DNA of 64,000 nucleotides from Physcia stellaris (taxonomy: Eukaryota > Ascomycota > Lecanoromycetes > Caliciales > Physciaceae): NCBI GenBank assembly GCA_018902385.1, contig JABSSW010000055.1:62001-126000 (forward strand). Direction: 5' to 3'. Below are positions 47,400 to 57,591 of the stretch, in pieces. The translations under genes were made by a program, and so were the position numbers. The notes under the pieces are model-generated. The model saw only the letters and a list, made by a program, of their open reading frames with translations, was not told the origin of the DNA and made no database searches. The number at the start of each line of letters is the position of its first letter. Position 1 is the first letter of the stretch.

Positions 47400-49763
47400 C
47401 TACCCTCCTCCTTCCTCTGTATCCCTTTCCTTACCATTTCCATTGACATGCCCAGTCCCATGACCAGAGCCTTCCACTACCCTCTCCAGCTCCCCATGGC
47501 TACTTCTATACCCCCCACTCGTCCCACTGCTCCTTGCGCCCCTTCCTCCGCTCAACCCACTCGACCTGTAACCTCCGTTCGACGTCGATCCGTCGTGTGA
47601 GAAGGGCGCAGGACTCTGATCAACTGCTGCGAGCCCAGCGCTAGTATTGATGACCGCGACAAAAGCATTGAGGAGCATGGCATTCTTCTTTTCAAGTTCG
47701 GTGATGCGGGCTGAAAGACGGAATTCAAGGTCTGACAGCTCGGCGTGGTAAGCTTGTGGATGATAGGAGGAGGCTCGGTTGGATGCTGCTTTCCTGGAGC
47801 GGGCTGCCGGGTGCCGAATGGAGCTGTTCGAGGTTGCAGGAGGAGTAGTACGTCTCTTGGCGCTGTCCTCGTCTGAAGAGGGGAAAGATGGCAAGGACGG
47901 CGAGCGAAAATGTTGGGAGTCTTTGGCTGGGGACTGTTGATGAGTGAAGCTTTTACTTTTGGAATATTCAGACTGGGTATTCGATGAGAGCTGAATGGGT
48001 GCGTGCTCCGCAAGAACAAGTACTGGTGAGATCTGACTAGAAGGCCTTAAATCTGGCTTGCCTGGCCTACTAACTGCGTGAGGAGCACTAGGCTGGAAGC
48101 CAGTGAGCTCGGTCGGTTGGTAGCCCGGTAAAAGGGCAGGAGAGCTGTATGACTCCTTCATCTTTGCTACTTTGGTTTGTAACTCCTTGTCCTGCGCTCC
48201 TGCGGTAGTAGATTCATCGGTTCGGCCAACTGGAGGGACATTGTCGTCCTGTATGCGTAAACGATCCATGTCTCGTAACTTTAAAGCCTTTCTTGACTGG
48301 GCGCGGATTTGCCTCCAGGACTCTCTGGCTTCCTCGTGGCCTCGAGGCGTATCATCTGGGGTTAGAGCCTTTTCGCAAGGCTCTTCTACGTCAGGTTTAG
48401 GAGATATCCCCAAGTTCGGCGATTGAGAAGCGTGCTTCGGTCTTGACCTCGTTTGCACTGGTAGAAGCTTTGCTGTATCCTTATTGATAGCATCGTCTAG
48501 GGGCCGGTACCGATTTTTCTTTGCTGGGCTCCTAGATATTGGTCTGGTTGGCGAGCTTTGGAGGGTATTTCCAACATGATCCTGGACTGACGGCAGGTAA
48601 ACGATGTCTAATTTCGAGTCCAAGCCTTCCGGTAAGGACGGCAATGCTCCTGTAGGCGCAGGACCCGGTTTAGGGAACTTATGTCCACCGCTGTTATGGA
48701 AGCCTGCCCGCACCACTTCTGCGCTTTGTGCCATACTAACTACACCAACAGAAGCCTCGGATTGAGCATCGTCAGCAATAGAATTGGTGATGGACTGTAC
48801 AGAAGGTGGTTTAGAATAGCTTCTGGGAACTGGGGAAGCTTGAAGTTCTTTGTGAGGTTCCTCGAACGAGCTTCGTGGCGTCTTTGGCGACTGAGCAGTG
48901 GACCGGAGTGGAATAGTGAGAGGAGCTGGAGGCTGGACCTCGGAAGGGAGCGGACGGTTGTGCATTTTCTTTGCTGATGCGCGCTTTGGTGACCGGTTCA
49001 CCTTAGGACCGTAGATGCGCGCCTTTGAACCCGGACTGGTTTGTCTCTCGGCAAGACCACTAACGTCGTTCATCTTTGGTAGATAACAGGTTGCAGAGCT
49101 CCCTTTGCCTAGGATAGCGTTGGAGAGTTGACTGGGTTTTGGTGGCAGAGATGTTTCGGTGTGGCTACTGTTGTCAGCACCCTGTGATTGTCTGCTTTCT
49201 CTGTCGCTGATGATCAGGTGAGGATGCTCCTCGGTTATGCCAAGATAGTAAGGGTCAATGTTGTCTAGAGACGGCAAGGGTGACTCGACACCCGAGACTG
49301 TCTGGCGGTGATTGACTTGATACACGGAAGGATTGCCACATTCATACATGCTTGAGGATGTCGCAATCTGGAAGTACTTCTTGCCATCTTTCGTCGTTCG
49401 CGGCGCGACGTCCCTGGCCAAAGATAAAGGATAGGGCTGAGTCGTTGAATGTGGCGACAAGGAACGACGGGAAAGGAGCATTTGCTTGACCTGCTTTGAT
49501 GACAGGTGAGCCGGTCTAGCAAAGAGATCCACTATCTTCTTCCGACGTCTCGATTCGGTGTGGATTAGGGACGAAGGGTCTTCCAGAAGCAGGTCTTTGA
49601 TGGCATGCAAATTACGACTGTCTGCGAAATCATCCGTTGGCAGTCGTCTCTCAGGCGTGAATCCCGGACTTCGCGGTGTGTGCTTGATGGTCTGTTTGGG
49701 CGTAGCGATGTCCGTCCGCAAGCCACTGGGAATTGATGGACCAGAGCAGAAGCTATGTCCCAT
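47400..49763 (-). CDS. Large disordered fungal protein with C-terminal coiled coil, function unknown
   Basis: A single uninterrupted 787-codon frame with an ATG at 49763. Composition is strongly disordered: Ser/Pro-rich with many SPxR and SPxK words, suggesting heavy phosphorylation. Structured islands are few: FADSRNLHAIKDLLLEDPSS and IVDLFARPAHLSSKQVKQML near the N-terminus, KKYFQIATSSSMYECGNPSV, ARESWRQIRAQSRKALKLRD in the middle, and a coiled coil (HAELSDLEFRLSARITELEK followed by KNAMLLNAFVAVIN). The last 70 residues are Gly/Ser-rich. I believe similar proteins occur across Pezizomycotina without assigned function. The length and the clear codon structure argue it is real. Upstream 5' exons are possible but not seen. 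Confidence 0.78.
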   Translation of the reverse strand: MGHSFCSGPSIPSGLRTDIATPKQTIKHTPRSPGFTPERRLPTDDFADSRNLHAIKDLLLEDPSSLIHTESRRRKKIVDLFARPAHLSSKQVKQMLLSRRSLSPHSTTQPYPLSLARDVAPRTTKDGKKYFQIATSSSMYECGNPSVYQVNHRQTVSGVESPLPSLDNIDPYYLGITEEHPHLIISDRESRQSQGADNSSHTETSLPPKPSQLSNAILGKGSSATCYLPKMNDVSGLAERQTSPGSKARIYGPKVNRSPKRASAKKMHNRPLPSEVQPPAPLTIPLRSTAQSPKTPRSSFEEPHKELQASPVPRSYSKPPSVQSITNSIADDAQSEASVGVVSMAQSAEVVRAGFHNSGGHKFPKPGPAPTGALPSLPEGLDSKLDIVYLPSVQDHVGNTLQSSPTRPISRSPAKKNRYRPLDDAINKDTAKLLPVQTRSRPKHASQSPNLGISPKPDVEEPCEKALTPDDTPRGHEEARESWRQIRAQSRKALKLRDMDRLRIQDDNVPPVGRTDESTTAGAQDKELQTKVAKMKESYSSPALLPGYQPTELTGFQPSAPHAVSRPGKPDLRPSSQISPVLVLAEHAPIQLSSNTQSEYSKSKSFTHQQSPAKDSQHFRSPSLPSFPSSDEDSAKRRTTPPATSNSSIRHPAARSRKAASNRASSYHPQAYHAELSDLEFRLSARITELEKKNAMLLNAFVAVINTSAGLAAVDQSPAPFSHDGSTSNGGYRSSGLSGGRGARSSGTSGGYRSSHGELERVVEGSGHGTGHVNGNGKERDTEEGGG

Positions 49764-50598
49764 GTCTCCAATTTCTCATGATCCTGAAACGGCCGATCAA
49801 CGAAGTGAGGTCTCGAGCACCTTGATATCTTGCGCAAGGCGTTTGTATTGGACACGGTTGCGTGCATAGCAAGGGATGCTCAGAAGAGGGAGATGGTTCG
49901 CGGCTACTGGCATAGTGCAAAAGCGCAAGGGGCCCCTGAATCTGCGACTGGTGTCGTCCTTCTTCCTTCTCGAGACCGCAAGGTTAGAAAAGTTGTGAAA
50001 ACGTGCAGTGGTCCTTGCACGAGACTTCTAGCGGATGCTGCGGGAGCGTACATGATGCGGAGAGCTTCTGCCACGATCATAGAAAGGACGGATAAAGTCT
50101 TCTGGCAGAACGCACCATGCAAGGGACGCTAATTTGAGACACAACAGGGTAAGTGGCTAAATCCATCTTCGAGTTGCCTATCCTGGTAGGCTGGAGAGCC
50201 AGACCTGTCTTGCGAAGGAAGGCCTAATAAACAATTTTGTGTAGGAGCGAGGAAATGATATATCCCTGGCCATGTTTAGTCGATCATGGCTTTCCCTCCC
50301 GAACACCTGTAATATATGGCGAAATCGATAAGCGCTCCTAACGAAACTTCCCAGTGAACGTGACACGTGAAGTTGGTGCAGATTACGCTGTGGCTTCGCT
50401 CTCGGCAGGTAAATTGCCTTCTTTGACTCGTTTGCGCTGCTGTGTCAGGGCTTGCTTCGAGCTCATGGTCTTCCGCTTTGTAATCCACTCACTCTGGTGC
50501 TGTTATCGTGCTTCGGCGATGCGAGGGATATAAAACTCTGACTAGGTATTTTGTGGTCACCACGCTCAATGTCGCTTCCCATCCCATCTGCGAGCTCA
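49764..50598. other. Intergenic region
   Basis: 835 bp between the start of the disordered-protein gene and the stop of the short-chain dehydrogenase. Open frames here lack ATG starts or recognisable content. It presumably contains the promoter of the former. Confidence 0.45.
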
Positions 50599-51451
50599 TC
50601 AAGGCGTGATTTCCTTGGCCTCCCAATCCCAACATCTTCCTCTTCCTTCCAGCGGGAGCCCTTTAACCACTTGCATGAGTCTTTCGGCGGCAAACTCTGG
50701 ACTAAAAAGTTTGTCCTCCTTCACGTTGCCCCAGAATTCCTCACTCAAGCCAGTTTTTACGGTTCCAGGATGCATAGCTATGCACATCGCTTTATCTCGT
50801 GCTTTCTGTTGAAGGAATATATCAATGGATTTCGCGATGGAATTCACAGCAGCTTTTGATGCGCGATAAGAATACCAACCTCCAAGCTTGTTGTCCGATA
50901 TACTCCCAACTCGAGCAGACATAAGCGCCATTACTGCGCTTGAGGGAAGAACATTCGACGGGACCTCAAGAAGTGGAAGAGATGTAGAACGGCTTGGTAG
51001 GAAAGGAGAGAAATGTTTAGCGAGTAGAAGCGGTCCCACTGAATTAGTCTGGAATGTCTTGAGGGCTTCAGTATTAGATATTTGGGAGGGAGATCGTTCC
51101 GGATATAGGATCCCCGGCAAGAGAAAGGCGAGGTGTAGATGAGTGGAATTGAATCGTTCCTTACAGAAATCAGCGGCAGTTGAGATTGTAGACTCATCTG
51201 CCGATCCGATTAGCTAAAGCTCGGCTGGGACTGTACTGGAGGGGTTGAGAACGTACCCGTTACGTCCACCTGAAGTACTTCAAGCCGATCGCTATTTACA
51301 TTTATCCCATTGAGGATACGAGATTTTGCACCTTGTAGGTCGCTTCGTGCTGTTGCAACCACAGGAAGATCGGTGGTTTGGAGCAGACGACGTGCTAGTT
51401 GGAGGCCAATCCCGCGAGAACCCGGGAGGCGAGAGCCCAAGGCTTTGGCAT
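50599..51451 (-). CDS. Short-chain dehydrogenase/reductase
   Basis: Two exons, 51451-51257 and 51197-50599, 264 residues after allowing for one lost base. The start reads MPKPWALAS, and after a one-base shift continues GSRGIGLQLARRLLQTTDLP, the Rossmann Gly motif. VDVTDESTISTAADF crosses the intron with matching phase. Catalytic Tyr and Lys are in YSYRASKAAVNSIAK, with a Ser in the preceding SARVGSISDN segment. AMHPGTVKTGLSEEFW is the usual PG block after the active site. The enzyme is a small NAD(P)H-dependent oxidoreductase, probably cytosolic, substrate unknown; it resembles C-factor/CsgA-like fungal SDRs. The frame break lies at the CCCGGG run 51421-51426, and the exon length fits a normal gene only if one base is added, so it may be an assembly error rather than a dead gene. 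Confidence 0.85.
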
Positions 51452-52069
51452 GCTAAATCATCGGGTATTGCCAAATACTAGGGACTGAACCTTCGAAGGA
51501 CACGATGTGATGGTCAAACTTGATGAGAAAGAATAATTGAACGTCCGTCGTCATGTACAAAGGGCCAGGGTTGAACATTGACCAGGCAAATTAGGGTTAT
51601 GCTGCAACCTACATGTATTTATGAACCACTCGTCAGCCAGATCAAGAATATCCGTCTCTGGATATCCAGAACATCAATTAGTGAAAAATATGAAATGAAT
51701 GAAGCTTTGGACTCCTTGTTTTTTCTGGAATCAAACTACTCATTCTTTTTTCCGTGCAATTCTGTGAAGATTCGAGCTTGATACCTGATAGGAATGAAAT
51801 CGGTATAAATGATTGTGTACATAGTCAATGGATTTTGGGTGTGTTGATTTATGACTGGCCAGTAGAGAAGCATGACTAGACTTTGGAATTCCCAATCGCA
51901 AATGAAAAGCATGCATTTCAGGAAAGTAAATCTTGGTCGACACCGTCAGTTTACTGTCAACGGATACCCCACGAGCTCCCATTTATGGAGTGAGGAAGAC
52001 GCCTAATATGATACAGTGGTATAACTCCATATGTCCACCTCGCTATGCAAAACAGGTAACTTATTAATT
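51452..52069. other. Intergenic region
   Basis: About 620 bp between SDR start and MRS2 stop. The plus-strand frame at 51578-51781 shows nothing recognisable. No RNA gene or repeat seen. Confidence 0.45.
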
Positions 52070-53856
52070 TCATGCTTCTTCGGGCTTTTCCCTTCTCACC
52101 ACCGGTGGAGATATGTCCACACCATCAGCATTTGGAATCCGTTGTTTATAGTCGCTCCAAGCCTGATGCTTTGCTTCTCGAGTTCTCTTCAGTCTCTCTG
52201 CCCGAGACTCTCCCGGCAAAGGAGGCAGAGCAGCTACATCCCGCCAGCTGCCCCGACTCTGTTTACCTTGCTCACCCCACATACTTACTCGTTGTACTTT
52301 TCTCAGCTTGGTCATTCCATACGCACAGACCATGGCGGCGAACACAAAAGACCAAGTGGTTACGCCGAGGAATCCCAAATGAGACTCTTCGATGAAATTT
52401 TTAAGGTTCATTCCATAAAGACTGGCAATGAAAGCCCCAGACCCTATACCAAGGGTTCCGATACTGAATTTGAGGTCCAAAAGCATGAGAGAGTTACGAT
52501 TAGCGTCCAGAATGGCCTTGACACTGTATATCGTAAATATTATTCAGGAAAGGAGTTTCGACGACAATACTCACATCTCTTCCGTGTTCCGGATGTTGCT
52601 TACCAGGTTACCACTGACCTGAACGATCTCGTCGCATACCTTATGATATGATTCCAACAGCATTTCCACCTCAGTATGATCATTTTCCTCTCTGTATTTG
52701 CCTTGCGCCTTCTCTGTCAAGTACATAGAGACGAGATCATCATCTGCTTCAAGCACATCGTCGATCGCGTCTCTTACTAGCCTTGCTTTTTGCTCAAAAG
52801 TACCGAGTTTCTTCGAATAGACCAACAAATGCCGTAGCTTGTCTCTATCAATATCCTCCTCTAACTCTCTCAGGACACGAACAACGGGCTCTGATACGCC
52901 TTCGAATTCGCCCTCTAAGCCGGTGGTGACGCTGATTAATACCGCTTCCAGAGCTCGAAATTCATAAGGCAGGCCCCCAGGCTGCCTTGAAACGTCTTTC
53001 TGCGCTAATTTTCCGGACAAGTCGTACATAAAAACAGACTGTGTATAGGAGTCAGTAGTTCCATATGCGTCCAGCACAAGTACTCGATCGTTCTTGATAA
53101 GGACACGCAGATGGAGAAGATTGATGAGAATCGCGGAGGGGCGGACAAGGATATGAGGGAGAAGCGAAGAATCTATTTTTCGAAGGTCTCGAGGGAGTAG
53201 GCCGTACTAATGACGGTCAACAACTTCGCTATAAAGGTACTTGTGACCGTGTTGCATACTTTGGCGATAAGCTCAGTTTTCTTGAACTCTCCATTGACCA
53301 GTGTAACCTTGCCATCTTCGTTGAATTCAGTGCAACGTAGCTTCAGCTCATTGTTTCTTGCCGCCTTACTGCGCCCTAAACTTGCGCCATTCACATCGTC
53401 CAAAAAGCTGGGAAGTGGTGTGTGCTCAGTGGGTTTCTGTGCAGGATCTATCTTCCGGCGGCCTAATATCTTCTCTAGGAACGGTCGAGAATTTGTGGAA
53501 GCATGACGGAGAGAGAGTGATCTCTCTTTTGGCTCACTTGGGAAACGCAATCCAGGCTGACTGCAACACTGAAGTGGCGGCGCAAGCTTGACATTTGCTT
53601 CCCTCGAACTTGGTCGCAGAGCCTCGAGGTTGAGGAAGGATGCCTGAAGGGTCGCTTTAGGCGACGGACTGGTGCTCAAGTACCTTCGAGAGGTGGGAAC
53701 GCGGCGAGTAGAGGGGGACTCTGTCGTTGGAGAACAATGCCAGGCACTTGCTCTTGAGTTCGCAGTGAAGAAGCACACTTCCTCCGACTGTATCCTTAAA
53801 AACCGTAGCAGTGATGACGAGGGCGGAGGTAATCTGCTACTTAAAGCATGTCTCAT
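52070..53856 (-). CDS. mrs2: Mitochondrial inner-membrane Mg2+ channel, Mrs2/Lpe10 type
   Basis: Three exons: 53856-53260, 53206-52575 and 52523-52070, 560 residues. The Arg/Ser-rich N-terminus MRHALSSRLPPPSSSLLRFL is a likely mitochondrial presequence. The soluble part has FNEDGKVTLVNGEFKKTELI, then KYGLLPRDLRKID, ALEAVLISVTTGLE, DLVSMYLTEKAQGKY and ILDANRNSLMLLDLKFS. Two C-terminal membrane helices flank the selectivity motif in SLYGMNLKNFIEES; GMN is the signature of CorA/Mrs2 channels. The pentameric channel lets Mg2+ enter the matrix and supports group II intron splicing in yeast mitochondria. The ATG at 53856 is the first one; the frame is open a little further upstream but only through a GTG. 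The first intron (53 bp) was placed so that the family sequence KYGLLPRDL is restored. Divergent from LAS17 (423 bp apart). Confidence 0.95.
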
Positions 53857-54279
53857 ATCTTGTTCTGAAGGCACAGTAAATGAAAGGGGTCGGCGGACTG
53901 CGTGCTTTGCAAGAATTCTGCGAAATCCATCTCAATGATACGACACTGCGGCTCTTTCCGCGAAAGTCTTGGCGTGCCACAGTCAATTCACTTGCTCGTT
54001 CTGTTCAGTAAGTAGGCACGTAGGTAAGGTAAGGTAGCTTGTGATTCCAATCTGTGCCTTCCACCAGCTCTGTACAACTTCCGTTGGCAATCGCCGAGCA
54101 GCTAAGTACTAACTTCCTGACTCAACCGTGACCAATGTTGTCAGGACTGGTCACAAAGAGGCTTGTCACTGACCTTCGTCAGCTTCCACGTTCTCCTTGC
54201 ACATCGAGGCCCCAGTCCACTCAGGGTTTGAGAGCTATGCAAGCTTGGGCTCCTGGCGTATGATCCCACTTACTTCGCG
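53857..54279. promoter_or_regulatory. Shared upstream region of MRS2 and LAS17
   Basis: 423 bp between head-to-head start codons. It contains a short GTAAGGTAAGGTAG-type repeat near 54024. No binding site is claimed. Confidence 0.45.
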
Positions 54280-56430
54280 ATGCCTTCAGTACTATCAGAC
54301 AACGATAAGGAAACCGTCAAAAGGACAGTTCCCAAAGCCGCCAACAAGATACAAGCTGTTGCTGTCGCGCGCCTCTATATAGCCTATCCTGACAGGCAAA
54401 GATGGACGTATACAGGTCTACAGGGTGCAGCAGTGTTGGCAAACGACCTCGTGGGCAACACGTTTTGGATCAAACTGGTGGATGTATCGGTCAGAGTTCT
54501 GCTGTGTGCGAATATTTGACCTTAGCTTACCTGCCGCAGGGCGCAAATCATGGAGTGTTATGGGATCAAGAAATATACGATCCGTTCTATTACAACCAGG
54601 ACCGGACCTTCTTCCATTCGTTTGAGCTCGAGGACTGCTTGGCAGGCCTTTCCTTCGCAGATGAGAAGGAAGCCAAGAAATTCAAGCAGAAGATGGATGA
54701 TCGGGAAAAGAATGCAAGCAAGAGCACAAAAGCCACGCCCTTTCAAGGCGCGATCTCTCAAGCTTCCAGCCCTGGCCTGACAAATGGAAAGTCACATAGC
54801 CGTTTTGGGGGTCTAGGGAGTCTTCTGCATGGGCATGGCCATGGACAGCGCTCTTCATCAGCTCCTCACGTACCACAGCCTCCATCACAACCTCAGTCAA
54901 TCATTCCGCCTCGAGAACCAATCAGCTCCTACGAACCGCCGCAGAGAAGGGATAGAGGGTCTTCCCTGGACAGTGTTGATCCTTCATGGCGAGGCCTCTT
55001 GGGTGAGCTATTAGAGATGGGCATCACCGAGGACCAGATAGAGCAGAATTCCGACTTTATCAAGCAATACATCGAGCAAAAGAAAGCCAACACTGCGGCG
55101 GAACTGAGTGTGGATGGAAATGGCGATGACTCTGGTGCTGAGAGCAGGAGCAAAGCCCCTCCACCTCCACCGCCGCCTTCGGTCCCTCCTCCTAGAATGA
55201 AACCTCTCAGCCCTGATAATACCGGCAGCACAACTGCGTCGAAGAGAGGCCCTCCACCTGCCCCTCCACCTTCTCGGAGGAGCCGTGCAGACATCCACCA
55301 AGCACCTTTAGCGCCTGCGCGGCAGGAATCTCCACCTTTAACACCTGAACGAACCCCTTCCCCTCCGCGTCCAAAGTTCCGTGCACCACCCCCTTAGCCG
55401 AAGCTGGAAAGTTTGCCCATACTGCAGCACCGCCTCTCCCTGGCAGACCGCGTGCGAATTCGAACCTTGCAAACCCTGGCCCTCCACCACCACCAAGGCC
55501 ACCAAAGACACCAGTAGAGGAGGAGGCGGAACCAAGAACGAAGTTCGGGGTGCCTCCGCCATTTCATGGAGAGAGACCTCAATCCGTGGCACCACCTCCT
55601 CCACCAAGTCGCGCCCCCCTTCCTTCGTCGTCTCGCGCAACGAGAGAACCAAGCCACGGACACGCCGTACCTCCAAGCATCGCAGCTCCCCCTCCGCTTC
55701 CGCCCAAAACGCCCAATGCTCATGGGAGCTCGACAGGTCCGCCCCCTCCTCCACCACTGCCGACGACTCGAAATTCAACAGTCGTCCCTCCCGCGCCTCC
55801 GTTACCAAACATGCCCAGACCCATTCCTACCGCTCCTATCCCATCGGCGGAGCCGCCGCCGCCGCCGCCATTACCATCCACCGGTGCTCCACCACCGCCT
55901 CCGCCACCTCCACCCTTGCCATCGAGTATTCGAGCGCCGCCACTCCCTCCAATGCCCGCCGCCGGAGGACCTCCACCACCACCTTTACCTCCTGCCCGCG
56001 ACTCAGCAGGTGGACCACCGCCTCCACCGCTCCCTCCAGGTCGTGATAACGTCGCAGCTCCGCCTCTGCCAAAGCCAGAAGGAGGAAAGGAGGATCTCCT
56101 GGCGTCTATCCGTGGAAGCGGAGGTATCGGTGGTGGCCGCCTTAAGCGTGTTAGTAGCGCGGAGAAACGTGACCGAAGTGCGGCAATGGTACCTGGTGGG
56201 GAGGCCAAAGCGCCTGCATCAGGAGCACCTGGCAATGCTGGAACAGCCAGTGGCGGTGGAGGAGGCCTGGCAGACGCTCTGGCGGCTGCATTGAGTCAGA
56301 GGAATAAAAAAGTCAGCGCTAGTGGTACGTATCGACGTTGTATCTTTGGGTTTTATTGCAAGGCTAACGTGTCACCGCAGACGATGAGGATGAGGATGAT
56401 GATTGGGATGACACTCCAAAACGTAGATAG
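54280..56430 (+). CDS. las17: WASP/Las17 actin nucleation-promoting factor
   Basis: Exons 54280-54489, 54540-56324 and 56381-56430, about 681 residues with one lost base restored. The N-terminal WH1/EVH1 domain reads MPSVLSDNDKETVKR, YTGLQGAAVLANDLVGNTFW, GVLWDQEIYDPFYYNQDRTF and FFHSFELEDCLAGLSFADEK. A helix LLGELLEMGITEDQIEQNSD follows. The long proline-rich region has many PPPPP runs and SH3/profilin sites. A WH2 motif (KEDLLASIRGSGG..RLKRV) and an acidic tail DDEDEDDDWDDTPKRR complete the VCA-like end. Las17 activates Arp2/3 at endocytic actin patches. At 55389-55393 a C5 run leads into a stop; one more C would continue as PLAEAGKFAHTAAPPLPGRP, the expected family sequence, and restores exact exon phase to the end. 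An assembly indel is therefore likely. Confidence 0.95.
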
Positions 56431-56971
56431 GCTGTAGCATTATGTATAGGTGTAAGGGACACAACGCAGCTAGCATGAAGCGCGCTTGGGACGAAGGTAC
56501 TGTAAGACTACGATGGTAACTACGTAACTCAGAAGGGAACTTCATCGAGCTGACTGCGTTACTGTTGGTATCGTCATGACACTGGCCTGAATCCTGTTCC
56601 TGGCAATCTATTGCGCAACAAAGCCAGGACAGCCTTGCCTCCGAGTGCCCGAGCTGACATTGACAATTTTTCAGTGACGTACCCTCTCAGTCAGCGAAGT
56701 AAAATCTGATACATTAATCAGCAATGACGGGCAAATACTCAAGGTCAATGTTGGCTGGAAGAATCGAGTCATTGAGGCTATCAGAGGTCACCACATGCTA
56801 GGTTGTATTCGAGCAGAAGAGTGATCCCTGAAACATAGCTGAATTGGATCAGGGCACGATATACCGCTCGATCTCATATCTGTTTTTTCGCCGTTCCGTT
56901 CCTGGATATCCATAAGTTCAGTGCTCCCGACCCTTTCCAGATGCCATCAATCCCGAGTAACGTAGACATTC
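56431..56971. other. Intergenic region between convergent genes
   Basis: 541 bp between the LAS17 stop and the stop of the small minus-strand gene. It should hold both 3' UTRs. No further gene seen. Confidence 0.5.
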
Positions 56972-57277
56972 TCACTTGTTCAACTCCTCAGCTCTCGCTT
57001 GAAGTTCTTCCTTGGAAGCTTTTGGAGGGAAGTCTGTTTTTGTATCAGTGGTTGGTCTCACGACGCGTGCATTGGGGGTGGTACCACTCATGTTTGTTGG
57101 TATTTGGGGGCCCTTGCTCTGAAAGTCGGATGCCTTCGCCTTGATGTCTCCAGGAGTGTGCTCATTGTGATGATGCTCATGTGTACTCGCGGTGGAGTCG
57201 GTGTTTGATGAGGGATCCTTTGCGACTTTCTCGGTGAGACCTTCAGGCGCCTCTTCTTCGGAAGGGTGGACTGGCAT
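56972..57277 (-). CDS. Small conserved hydrophilic protein (101 aa), function unknown
   Basis: An uninterrupted 101-codon frame starting MPVHPSEEEAPEGLTEKVAK and ending KEELQARAEELNK. The middle is His-rich (STHEHHHNEHTPGDIKAKAS). It has no membrane segment or signal peptide and is predicted disordered with a C-terminal helix. I recall similar short ascomycete proteins sharing 'EHTPGDIKA' and 'KEELRARxEALNK' ends, which supports it being real. The His cluster could bind a metal, but this is speculation. It is divergent from XPF with 314 bp between start codons, and convergent with LAS17. Confidence 0.7.
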   Translation of the reverse strand: MPVHPSEEEAPEGLTEKVAKDPSSNTDSTASTHEHHHNEHTPGDIKAKASDFQSKGPQIPTNMSGTTPNARVVRPTTDTKTDFPPKASKEELQARAEELNK

Positions 57278-57591
57278 GATGGCAGATTCAGTCGTTCAGA
57301 GGTCAAGCAAGGCAAAAGTATTTTTGATTCGTAGGACGACGAAAGAGACGGTCAACCGATGTTCGAATAGAAAAAGGAGGAGGCAGCAGCAGCTCGTTTT
57401 CAATCATCCATCCACTCGCTCGTCATGTTGATAAAACCCCGCGTACGTCATCCCGAACACCAAACCCTAACGTAGGGCGCCAAGTATGACGCGCAGGACT
57501 AGTGCTTCTAGAAGCAGATGCACGCCTACCATAGCCTGGAATATCTACACGTCTCTTCTGCAGGTTGGCCTTTATCAGCAAGCGCTTCCAA
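57278..57591. promoter_or_regulatory. Shared upstream region of the 101-aa gene and XPF
   Basis: 314 bp between head-to-head ATGs. A 5' ATG frame at 57486-57737 overlaps the first XPF exons in another frame and looks non-coding; its ATG would be an upstream start in the XPF leader if the transcript begins before it. Confidence 0.4.

Noticed and set aside
55720-56235. 171-codon minus-strand Gly-rich frame
   Set aside because: It is the antisense shadow of the polyproline region of LAS17.
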